Positions 29,963 through 36,801 of a stretch of 64,000 bases of DNA are shown here, in pieces. The DNA comes from Alphaproteobacteria bacterium. GTDB taxonomy: Bacteria; Myxococcota_A; UBA796; UBA2385. The position numbers were made by a program, and so were the translations under genes. Location of the stretch: contig JACKEY010000023.1 of the NCBI GenBank assembly GCA_020632755.1, positions 1-64,000 on the forward strand, read 5' to 3'. A model generated the notes under the pieces. The model saw nothing but the letters and a program-made list of their open reading frames with translations. It did no database searches and was not told the DNA's origin. The stretch's first letter is position 1, and each line of letters starts with the position of its first letter.

Positions 29963-31254
29963 TCCCGGGCCTGCTGGCGCTCTGGGGCTCGCTGGCGCTC
30001 TCGGGTGTCGCGGCCGCGGCCGACCCCGGGGCGGCGGGCGCGGCGGGGGCCGAGCCGAAGGTGAAGGCCGAGGTGCACGGCGACCTGAAGGCGTTCAGCC
30101 TGGTGACCTTCCCCTACGAGAACGAGGTGGCCGCGGCCTTCGGCTTCTGGCCCGAAGACCCGACCGGCCAGGCCGTGCTGGACGGCCGGCTGAAGCTGCG
30201 GCTGGACCTGGGCGAGGACTGGAAGCTCGAGGCCCACCACGACATCGCAGCCGTGACCGGCAGCGCCACCACCCTGGGCGGCACCGGGGTCGCCGGCGGC
30301 GCGCCCGAGCTCGTCGACCTGACCTGGACCGTGCCGGACGACCCCACGGGCAAGAGCACCACCATCCAGGGCCGCACCGACCGGCTGTTCGCCCAGGGCG
30401 AGCTGGGGCCGGTCACCGTGGGCATCGGCCGGCAGCCCGTCAGCTTCGGCGCCGGCATGTTCTTCACCCCGCTGGACCTGGTGAGCCCGTTCTTCCCGGG
30501 CACCATCGACACCGAGTACAAGCCCGGCGTCGACGCGGTCCGGGTCGAGGCCTACGCCGGCTACGCCTTCGAGCAGCGCGTCGTCGCCGCCTGGGTCGGC
30601 GACTGTTTCGTCACCGAGACCGACAACGGCTGCGAGGCCGGCGTCGACGACCTGGCCCTGGCCAGCTGGACCCGCGTGACCGTCGGCGTGACCGACCTGG
30701 CGCTGTTCTTGGGCGAGGTCTACGACGACGAGGTCGTCGGCGTCAGCGTCGTGAGCGGCGTCGGCCCGGTCGGCCTGCACGGCGACGCCAGCCTGACCCT
30801 GCCGCCCGGCCACCTCGACGGCCGCGACCCGACCGAGGACCCCTTCGTGCGGGCCGTGGTCGGCGCGACCTGGCGGCCCTTCGCGACCAGCACCCTGTCG
30901 GGCGAGGTCTACGTCCAGAGCAACGGGGAGACCGACCCGGCGCAGTACCTGGTGCAGGCGACCAACGCCCGGTACACCCGCGGCGAGCTGTGGGCGCTCG
31001 GCCGCACCTACGTCGGCCTGTCGTGGGCCGAAGAGCTGCGCCCGATGATCAGCGGCAGCCTGTCGGCCATCGCCAACGTCGAAGACCCGAGCGCCCTGCT
31101 CATCCCGAGCGTCGCCGTGAGCGTCGCCGACAACGCCAGCATGTCGGCCGGCGCCTACGTGGGCCTGGGCGCCCGACCCGACGGCCTGCAGTTCGAGAGC
31201 GAGCTCGGCTACATGCCGGTGACGGGCTTCGTGTCGATGGCGATGTACTTCTGA
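29959..31254 (+). CDS. outer-membrane beta-barrel protein of the ABC operon
   Basis: 431 residues from a GTG overlapping the ATPase stop (GTGA), so it is translationally coupled. The signal peptide ends near VAAAADPG. The mature protein alternates polar and hydrophobic residues in amphipathic strands (LKLRLDLGEDWKLEAHHDIAA; GPVTVGIGRQPVSFGAG) and ends with a terminal aromatic (VSMAMYF), the outer-membrane insertion signal. It resembles a 16- to 18-strand porin-like barrel. Coupling to a Lol-like system suggests that it is the outer-membrane partner of the transporter, but a structural role is also possible. Confidence 0.8.
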   Translation: MIPGLLALWGSLALSGVAAAADPGAAGAAGAEPKVKAEVHGDLKAFSLVTFPYENEVAAAFGFWPEDPTGQAVLDGRLKLRLDLGEDWKLEAHHDIAAVTGSATTLGGTGVAGGAPELVDLTWTVPDDPTGKSTTIQGRTDRLFAQGELGPVTVGIGRQPVSFGAGMFFTPLDLVSPFFPGTIDTEYKPGVDAVRVEAYAGYAFEQRVVAAWVGDCFVTETDNGCEAGVDDLALASWTRVTVGVTDLALFLGEVYDDEVVGVSVVSGVGPVGLHGDASLTLPPGHLDGRDPTEDPFVRAVVGATWRPFATSTLSGEVYVQSNGETDPAQYLVQATNARYTRGELWALGRTYVGLSWAEELRPMISGSLSAIANVEDPSALLIPSVAVSVADNASMSAGAYVGLGARPDGLQFESELGYMPVTGFVSMAMYF

Positions 31255-31276
31255 GCGCGAGGATCTCCCGCGCTCA
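31252..31276. terminator. hairpin formed by two convergent stop codons
   Basis: TGAGCGCG / CGCGCTCA pair over eight bases around AGGATCTCC. The arms contain the TGA of the barrel gene and the reverse-strand stop (TCA) of the Lon-like gene. No T-run, so its strength is uncertain. Confidence 0.5.
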
Positions 31277-33316
31277 GGTCGCGTTGTCGCCCTTGGCCGC
31301 CCGCCGGTTTGCCCGCTCGAAGAGCGCCAGCGTCGCGTCGACCTTGCCGTAGACCGTGTCGGCGGGCCACTTGTCGGCCGCCGGGTCTCCGACCGGCAGA
31401 TCGGTGAGCAGGGCCAGCGCGCCTTCCAGATCGTCCACCGGCCAGATGTGGAAGCGCCCGGCCGCGATGGCGTCGACCACGTCGTCGCGCAGGCACAGGT
31501 CGGCGACGTTGACCCGGGGCACGACCACGCCTTGGCGGCCGTCCAGGCCGGCCCGGCGGCAGACCTCGAAGTAGCCCTCGACCTTGCGCGTGACGGACCC
31601 GACGCTGTTGACGCGACCGTGCTGATCGACGCTGCCGGTCACGGCGACGGCCTGGGACAGGGGCACGCCGGCCAGGGCCGAGACCAGGGCGCAGGCGCCG
31701 GCCAGGCTGGCCGAGTCCCCGTCGATCTGCCCGTAGTGCTGCTCGACGGCGATGCTGGCCTGGACCGACAGGGTGCGCTGCCGCGAGAACCGGCTGCGCA
31801 GCAGGCCCGCGAACAGCCGGACGCCCTTCTTGAAGCTGGTGCCGGACAGCCCGACGTCGCGCTCGACGTCGACCAGGGCGCCCCGACCGACGCCGGCCGT
31901 GGCCGTGATGCGGATCGGCCGGGCGAAGGCGAAGCCGCTGCCGCGGTACACGGCGAGCCCGTTGACCTGGCCCACGACCGCGCCCTGGGTCTCGACCCGC
32001 ACGAAGCCCGCCTCGATGGCGTCGACGACCCGGTCACCGGCGCCGTTGCGCTCGCGGCGGCGCAGCGCCTGGGCTGCCGCCACCGCCGCCCGGTCCACGG
32101 GTCCGTCGGCAACGCTCCGGGCGTCATCGAGCAGTGAGCGGGCGCCGTCGTAGCTGCAGGGCACCCGGCCCCCGCGGCCGCCTTCGCGGACCAGCGCCTC
32201 GACCATGGCCAGGGCGCCGTCCGGCGTCAGCCCGTCGGGCCCGAGCCAGCGCCACCAGGCCGCGACGAGCGCCGCGGAGACCGGCTGGTGGGGCGCGAGC
32301 TGCACGGGCGAGGACACCAGCGGTCGCAGCTCGCCGTGGTCCTTCCAGCGCGTGACGGCGGCGGCGCTGCCGGCGATGAGGGCCACGCGCAGGTCGACGG
32401 GCACCGGGTCGGGGAGGAGGAGGGAGGGCTGGGCGCCGACCGGAGGGGCGGCGAGGGCGCCCGTGCGGAGGAGGGAGAGGAGCGCAGCGAGGGAGGCGTC
32501 GTCGAGGTCGTCGAGGTCGACCACCAGCCAGCCGCCGTGGGCGCGGTGGACCAGTCCCGGCCGCAGCCGCAGGTGGCCGGGGCCGTCGCCGGCCGCCAGC
32601 CCGCCCAGGAGGAGATCGGCGCGGGCCGGGTCGGCGATACACACGGCGGGGCCTCCGTCGTCGGCCAGGAAGAGCCCGACGTCCAGACAGCGCAGCAGCG
32701 CGCGCGCATCGGGGTCGCCATCGTCGGCGCGACGGCGCAGGCCGGCGCCGGGGCGGAACAGGTCGTCGCGGGCGACGACGGCGGCGCAGAGGGCGTCCAG
32801 CCACCCGGCCGCGGCCGGGAAGGCGTCGCGCAGCGGGGCGAAGGGACGGGCCAGGGCGCGGCGCCAGGCCGCATCGTCGGCGTCGTGGATGCCGCCTTCG
32901 TCGAGGGTCGGCCAGGCCGCGTCGAGGGCGGGACCGAGCTCGTGCAGGGCGCGCCGGAAGGCGGGGGCCGAGCCGGAGGGCAAGGCGAGCAGGGCGGGGC
33001 GCTCGGGCGCGGTCGGGCGGGCGACGTAGACCAGGTCGCGGCGCTCGGTGGGGGCTTCCACCAGGCGGCCCAGCAGGTCGGCCAGCCGCTGTCGCCGATG
33101 GGGCCCCGACAGCCCGGTCACCACGAAGGAGCGGCCCCCCCGCACCAGCCGCCGCACGGTGTCGACGGCAGCGTCCTGGCCCGGGAGCCACGCGTCGGCC
33201 GGGGCCGCCGGGGCATCGGCCGCTGGCGCCAGGTCTTGGGACAACCGGAAGCGCAGGAACTCGGCGGCGACACCGGGGGCAACACCGGGGGCAGGGGCGG
33301 CGGGAGGCCTGGACAC
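31274..33316 (-). CDS. Lon-type protease with degenerate ATPase region (LonC/AAA_32-like)
   Basis: 680 residues from GTG at 33316 (CGGAG six bases upstream); an upstream ATG at 33439 would add a Pro/Arg-rich stretch with no family match. The C-terminal domain is a Lon protease: DGDSAS with Ser535 and KVEGYFEVC with Lys578, 43 residues apart as in E. coli Lon, plus VTGSVDQHGRVNSVG. The N-terminal region aligns in layout with the AAA+ part of LonB/LonC, but the P-loop position (about residue 65) reads VVTGLSGPHRRQ, without the GKT/S lysine, so ATP hydrolysis is unlikely. It is probably an ATP-independent peptidase. It is convergent with the barrel gene and divergent from a receiver gene. Confidence 0.88.
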   Translation of the reverse strand: MSRPPAAPAPGVAPGVAAEFLRFRLSQDLAPAADAPAAPADAWLPGQDAAVDTVRRLVRGGRSFVVTGLSGPHRRQRLADLLGRLVEAPTERRDLVYVARPTAPERPALLALPSGSAPAFRRALHELGPALDAAWPTLDEGGIHDADDAAWRRALARPFAPLRDAFPAAAGWLDALCAAVVARDDLFRPGAGLRRRADDGDPDARALLRCLDVGLFLADDGGPAVCIADPARADLLLGGLAAGDGPGHLRLRPGLVHRAHGGWLVVDLDDLDDASLAALLSLLRTGALAAPPVGAQPSLLLPDPVPVDLRVALIAGSAAAVTRWKDHGELRPLVSSPVQLAPHQPVSAALVAAWWRWLGPDGLTPDGALAMVEALVREGGRGGRVPCSYDGARSLLDDARSVADGPVDRAAVAAAQALRRRERNGAGDRVVDAIEAGFVRVETQGAVVGQVNGLAVYRGSGFAFARPIRITATAGVGRGALVDVERDVGLSGTSFKKGVRLFAGLLRSRFSRQRTLSVQASIAVEQHYGQIDGDSASLAGACALVSALAGVPLSQAVAVTGSVDQHGRVNSVGSVTRKVEGYFEVCRRAGLDGRQGVVVPRVNVADLCLRDDVVDAIAAGRFHIWPVDDLEGALALLTDLPVGDPAADKWPADTVYGKVDATLALFERANRRAAKGDNAT

Positions 33317-33438
33317 GGCGGGCTCCGGGAGAGGACACCGCGCTGACCTGTGCACCGCGGCAGCCCGGGAGCTATCATCGCCCGCCTGTCGCGTGCGTCG
33401 CCCGCGCCGGCAGGGCGCATCCCCCCACCAGAGGCCCA

Positions 33439-33828
33439 ATGGACTCCTGGAACGTCCTCATCGTCGACGACGAGGTCGAGATCCGCGAAGTCGTGGCCGA
33501 GTACCTCGACGCCCTGGGCCACCAGGTGCGCCCGGTGTCGTCGGGCCGCCAGGCCATCGACCTGCTGGAGCAGGGCGTGGGTCGGTTCGACATCGCCCTG
33601 GTCGACTGGCAGATGCCCGGCATCTCCGGCCGCGACGTGATCCTGGAGCTGGGCCGCCGCAACGCAGCGGCGGCGGTGCTCATCATCACCGGGCACCTCA
33701 GCGAGAGCCTGGGCCGCTCGACGCCGCACGTGCGCACCGACATCATCCACAAGCCGTTCAGCCTGTCGGAGCTGCGTGAGCGCATGGCCAGCCTGGTGGC
33801 CGAGGTCCGCGAGGCCGAGGGCCGCTGA
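33439..33828 (+). CDS. single-domain response regulator (CheY-like receiver)
   Basis: 129 residues and only a receiver domain. The acidic pocket is Asp10-Asp11, the phosphoacceptor is Asp56 in ALVDWQMPG, Thr is in IIITGH, and Lys is in DIIHKPFSL. No output domain follows, so it must act by protein contact or in a phosphorelay. No histidine kinase lies in the window. Confidence 0.93.
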   Translation: MDSWNVLIVDDEVEIREVVAEYLDALGHQVRPVSSGRQAIDLLEQGVGRFDIALVDWQMPGISGRDVILELGRRNAAAAVLIITGHLSESLGRSTPHVRTDIIHKPFSLSELRERMASLVAEVREAEGR

Positions 33829-33911
33829 GCGCAGCCACCCTCGTGAACCCCCGCGCCGCCCGCCACCGCCGCAGACCCCACGGGGTTCCACGACTTTCCC
33901 GGTCTGTCGAG

Positions 33912-33960
33912 CCGGACTTCAGCCGTGGGCGGCAACGCCGCCCGGCGGCTGCAAGTCCGG
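33912..33960. repeat. long GC-rich stem-loop after the receiver gene
   Basis: CCGGACTT / AAGTCCGG close a nested structure with CAGCCG / CGGCTG and GGGCGGC / GCCGCCC around an AAC loop. The whole element would fold into a long, very stable rod. Confidence 0.7.
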
Positions 33961-33961
33961 G

Positions 33962-33994
33962 TTCTTTCGCAGCGGCGCTGCCGCTGCGAAAGAA
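33962..33994. terminator. perfect 15-bp hairpin, probable bidirectional terminator
   Basis: TTCTTTCGCAGCGGC, loop GCT, then GCCGCTGCGAAAGAA with no mismatch. The A/T-rich outer end gives tails in both directions. It lies 133 bases after the receiver stop and just ahead of the candidate small-RNA promoter. Confidence 0.7.
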
Positions 33995-34009
33995 ATGTTC
34001 CACGAACCC

Positions 34010-34038
34010 TTGCCGGTCGGCCAGTCGTGCTCTACCTT
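34010..34038 (+). promoter_or_regulatory. promoter of the candidate small RNA
   Basis: TTGCCG, 17 bases, TACCTT, with a predicted start near 34045. No coding region of credible composition follows for 700 bases on this strand. Confidence 0.45.
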
Positions 34039-34044
34039 CACTGT

Positions 34045-34212
34045 GTGACTCCGCCGAAACCCGGCGGAATCAGTCAGGATCAGCCCCTCTCGCCGGACTC
34101 ACAGGCACACGTTTCAGCGTCTCCTCCATCTCCATGCGGTGAGGCTGTTTGCGAGGGGGGCTTCCTGACCGGTCATCGACACGACGCCCCGCAGTTCACT
34201 GCGGGGCGTTCG
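34045..34212 (+). ncRNA. candidate small RNA in the receiver-lipoprotein gap
   Basis: About 168 bases between the promoter at 34010-34038 and the hairpin at 34184-34209. It contains a 5' hairpin TCCGCCG/CGGCGGA (34050-34068), a pyrimidine-rich single-stranded middle (TCTCCTCCATCTCC), and a closing stem ACGCCCCGCAG / CTGCGGGGCGT. It lacks the SRP, tmRNA or 6S signatures I know. The pyrimidine-rich stretch could pair with ribosome sites (inference). Confidence 0.4.
34184..34209. terminator. 11-bp hairpin terminator, loop holds the stop codon of the opposite gene
   Basis: ACGCCCCGCAG, loop TTCA, CTGCGGGGCGT. The reverse-strand stop (TCA at 34196-34198) of the lipoprotein gene lies in the loop. 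TTCGTCGTC follows on the plus strand. Confidence 0.65.
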
Positions 34213-34744
34213 TCGTCTCCGGGGCGGCCTCACCCGGCGGCGGGCCCTCGGGCGGCGCCTGTCCCGGGGGCAGGCCGCGCGGCGCCTGGGGCGGGGGCCC
34301 CCCTCCGACGGGTCCCCCTCCCATCGGCCCCCCTCCCATCTGACCGCCCGGCGGAGGGCCTCCTCCCGCGGGAGGCGCGCCCGGCGGGGACGACTCGCCG
34401 GCTCCTCCGCCCTCCTGCAGCGCACGGTGCAGGTGCGGCCGGCTGACCAGCGTCATGCAGCGCCGCTTCAGCGCGGGCTCGACGATCTTCTGGCAGTACT
34501 GGCCGCTCCCGGGGTCGACCTCGCGGGTGACCGTCAGCCAGATGAAGTCCTTGACCTTCTGATCCTGGACCTGGGCCTCGACCAGCTGCTCGCCGCGCGC
34601 CGGGTCGTCGGCGAACAGCTGCGGGGCGACGGTGGCCCAGCACTCGTCCCGCGCAGCACCCGCGCCCATCGCCTCGCACCGCTCGGGGGTCGGCGCCCCC
34701 ACACCGCCACAGGACAGCACGAACAACCAGGCAGCCGCGAACAT
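34196..34744 (-). CDS. lipoprotein with cysteine pairs and Gly/Pro-rich tail
   Basis: 182 residues from ATG at 34744 (GGAGG upstream); ATG at 34783 would add 13 residues. The signal ends in a lipobox LSCG (Cys12). The first half has cysteine pairs 23/35 and 84/96, each followed by a hydrophobic helix (ERCEAMGAGAARDECWATVA; YCQKIVEPALKRRCMTLV), the same Cys-pair repeat as at 993 and 36802. The second half is a flexible Gly/Pro/Met/Gln tail (GGQMGGGPMGGGPVGGG). It is divergent from the ExbB operon, with an inverted repeat in the shared gap, so it may work with that system. Confidence 0.75.
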   Translation of the reverse strand: MFAAAWLFVLSCGGVGAPTPERCEAMGAGAARDECWATVAPQLFADDPARGEQLVEAQVQDQKVKDFIWLTVTREVDPGSGQYCQKIVEPALKRRCMTLVSRPHLHRALQEGGGAGESSPPGAPPAGGGPPPGGQMGGGPMGGGPVGGGPPPQAPRGLPPGQAPPEGPPPGEAAPETTNAPQ

Positions 34745-34769
34745 GGTCCTCCGGGGGGCGATGCGGACC

Positions 34770-34775
34770 GTCCTA
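34770..34775 (-). promoter_or_regulatory. TAGGAC -10-like element of the lipoprotein gene
   Basis: TAGGAC on the minus strand ends 25 bases before the ATG at 34744, the same short distance seen at several other genes in the window. Confidence 0.4.
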
Positions 34776-34777
34776 CC

Positions 34778-34803
34778 TTGCATCGGGCCCCCGGGTGATG
34801 CAA
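34778..34803. promoter_or_regulatory. inverted repeat (operator candidate) between lipoprotein and exbB-like genes
   Basis: TTGCATC / GATGCAA, 12-base spacer, in the middle of a divergent intergenic region and next to the minus-strand TAGGAC. The dyad suits a dimeric regulator controlling both directions. Confidence 0.5.
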
Positions 34804-34838
34804 ATGGTGTTGCCCCCTCGTCCTCCCCGGAGCGCCCC

Positions 34839-35447
34839 GTGCTCGACGCCATCGCCGACGCCTTCTCGGGACCCGGCGCCGCCTTCATGTACGCCATCAC
34901 GGCCGTCCTCGCGCTGGCCCTGGCCATCGGCCTGGAGCGCGGCTTCCTGTACTGGCTGTCGTGGCGGGCCGACCGGGACGCCGTGCTCGACAAGCTGCGC
35001 CAGCACGACGTCGCAGGGGCCATCCAGGCCGCCGGCGCCCACCCCGGGGCCAGCCTGCTGCGGGCGGGCGCCGACGCCGCGTCGGCCGATGCCGCGTGGG
35101 ACGCCATGGGCGCCCAGGCCGCGCTGGTCCAGGAGGAAGTGCGCCGCCGCGTGGCCTGGCTGGCCACCGCGGGCAACATCGCGACCATGCTCGGGCTGCT
35201 GGGCACCATCTACGGCCTGATCTTCGCCTTCCAGGGCCTGACCGACGCCAGCACCGTGGAACGCGCGACCCGGATCTCCGACGGCATCGCCACCGCCATG
35301 GTGACGACGGCCTGGGGGCTCATCGTCGGCATCCCCGCGCTGGCCGCCCACGCCCTGGTCGACGGCAAGGCCCGCCGCGAGCTGGCCTTCATCGAGGCCG
35401 CCGCCGGGCTGCTGGCGGCGTCCCTGCGCCCCGGCCGCAAGGGGTGA
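34839..35447 (+). CDS. MotA/TolQ/ExbB-family proton channel protein
   Basis: 202 residues from GTG at 34839 (CGGAG upstream). Three membrane helices: MYAITAVLALALAIGLERGFLYW near the start, then TAGNIATMLGLLGTIYGLIFAF and TTAWGLIVGIPALAAHAL, the two conserved ExbB/TolQ helices with LLGT and the Ala/Gly-rich faces. The cytoplasmic loop between helix 1 and 2 is helical. It forms the pentameric ring that uses proton-motive force to drive ExbD/TolR partners, two of which follow with overlapping starts. Confidence 0.9.
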   Translation: MLDAIADAFSGPGAAFMYAITAVLALALAIGLERGFLYWLSWRADRDAVLDKLRQHDVAGAIQAAGAHPGASLLRAGADAASADAAWDAMGAQAALVQEEVRRRVAWLATAGNIATMLGLLGTIYGLIFAFQGLTDASTVERATRISDGIATAMVTTAWGLIVGIPALAAHALVDGKARRELAFIEAAAGLLAASLRPGRKG

Positions 35448-36007
35448 GGCCGCACCCCGCTGGTCTGCCGCGCCTGTTCCCGGACGACGCCGAGCCCCCG
35501 GACGCCCGCCCGGCGCTGCTGTCCGTGGTCGCGCTGATGATCGTCCTGGTGCCGATGGTGCTGCTGACCAGCACGGGCGAGAAGGCCACCGGCCTGGCGC
35601 TCGGCCTGCCCGGACCCGGCGAGGACCTGCCCCCCGAGCTGCCCGGTCCGGTCGAGTCCCTGCGCGTGCAGCGGGTCGAGGCCGGCTTCCTGGTCACCGC
35701 CGGCGTGCGCCGCACCGACGTGCTCGCGTCTGCCGGCGACCTCGAGCAGCAGGAGCTCCTCGCCCCGGATCTGCCGGCGCTGCAGGCCCACCTCGCCTCG
35801 CTCAAGGCCCTCGATCCGGCGCGCCAGCGGCTGACCCTGGCGCCCGCGCCGACCTCGACGGCCGAGCAGGTCGTCACCTGGATGGACGCCGTCCGGGCCG
35901 GTCCCCAGGGCGAGCTCTACCCCCAGGTCGTGCTGGAGGCCGCCCAGGTCGGCCCGGCGAGCGACGCGGTCCCGGCCCCCGCGCCCCCGGGCGAGGACGC
36001 CCCATGA
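35444..36007 (+). CDS. ExbD/TolR-like protein (first)
   Basis: 187 residues, GTG start overlapping the ExbB stop (GTGA). A short cytoplasmic N-terminus (RLFPDDAEPPDARPAL) precedes a single transmembrane helix (LLSVVALMIVLVPMVLLTST) and a periplasmic domain of about 140 residues ending in a Pro/Ala-rich tail. The canonical membrane aspartate of ExbD/TolR is not visible in the helix, so proton coupling may rest on the next protein. It resembles its neighbour in the RLFP N-terminus. Confidence 0.75.
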   Translation: MRPHPAGLPRLFPDDAEPPDARPALLSVVALMIVLVPMVLLTSTGEKATGLALGLPGPGEDLPPELPGPVESLRVQRVEAGFLVTAGVRRTDVLASAGDLEQQELLAPDLPALQAHLASLKALDPARQRLTLAPAPTSTAEQVVTWMDAVRAGPQGELYPQVVLEAAQVGPASDAVPAPAPPGEDAP

Positions 36008-36450
36008 GCCGCCTGTTCCCGCAGGAACCGCCGGCGCCCGGCCTGGCGGTCGCCGCCCTGGCGCCCATGGTCGACCTGTTCACCATCCTGCTGGTCGTGC
36101 TCATTCGCACCTGGTCCACCGACCCGCCGATGGACCTGGCCGAAGCCGACACCGCGCTGCCGCTGTCCCGCAGCGAGGCCCCCGTGGGCACCGGCGTCAT
36201 CGTCGACATCGGGCCGAGCGGCCTGTACGTCGACGGCGCCCGCGCCGGCAGCGTGGCCTACCACCAATCCAGCGACGAGGTGCTGGTCGCCGAGGTCCAC
36301 AGCGCCCTGCTCGCCCGCGGCGGCCGCCGCGTCGTCGTCCGCGCCCACGCCGACACGCCCTGGACCCTGCTCGGCAAGGTCATGTTCACGGCACAGCAGG
36401 CCGGCTACGAGGAGGTCGAGCTGGTCGCGGCTTCCGCGGCGTCGTTGTAG
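36004..36450 (+). CDS. ExbD/TolR-like protein (second)
   Basis: 148 residues, ATG overlapping the previous stop (ATGA). The N-terminus MSRLFPQEPPAP leads to LAPMVDLFTILLVVLIRTW, with the conserved membrane aspartate (MVD) of ExbD/TolR near residue 24, and a compact periplasmic domain (GVIVDIGPSGLYVDG; VVVRAHADTPWTLLGKVMFTAQQAGY) that fits the ExbD fold. Together with the two upstream genes it forms an ExbB-ExbD-ExbD motor. No TonB-like gene is adjacent. Confidence 0.9.
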   Translation: MSRLFPQEPPAPGLAVAALAPMVDLFTILLVVLIRTWSTDPPMDLAEADTALPLSRSEAPVGTGVIVDIGPSGLYVDGARAGSVAYHQSSDEVLVAEVHSALLARGGRRVVVRAHADTPWTLLGKVMFTAQQAGYEEVELVAASAASL

Positions 36451-36801
36451 GGCGGGACGGAGGGGGCGGTTCGGGCGTCGGGAGCGGCTCGGGGCGGCGG
36501 GGGCGGGGCGGAAGGGCTTCGGGCTTCGGGCTGCAGGCTCCGGCGGGGGGACTCGGGCGTCGGGGCGGATCCGTCGGCTCGATGGTGCGGGCGGGATCGA
36601 CAGCCACTCCCATTCCGCATCGACCAGGTCGACCAACCGCCCGCAACACCTCCCTCGCCCGCATCCTCGCCCACAGCCCCCAACCGCCACGCCCCACCCT
36701 CCTGAAGCCCGCAGCCTGCAGCCCGAAGCCCGCCCCGCCGAGACGCCCGTCCCGCCGAGACGCCTGCCCCGCCCTCGCCCCCGCGCCCCACCACACCCCC
36801 A
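36451..36801. other. 351-bp non-coding gap with strong strand asymmetry and a distant inverted repeat
   Basis: CGGGCTTCGGGCTGCAGGCT (36520-36539) is the exact reverse complement of AGCCTGCAGCCCGAAGCCCG (36713-36732), 173 bases apart. The plus strand is G-rich up to about 36600 and C-rich after it. Near the right end CCCGCCGAGACGCC occurs twice in tandem. There is no convincing gene; it lies between convergent genes. Confidence 0.7.

Noticed and set aside
34045..34212. SRP RNA, tmRNA or 6S RNA
   Set aside because: No GGAAG-type SRP loop, no tRNA-like ends or tag reading frame, and no long 6S bubble; the element is kept only as an unclassified candidate.
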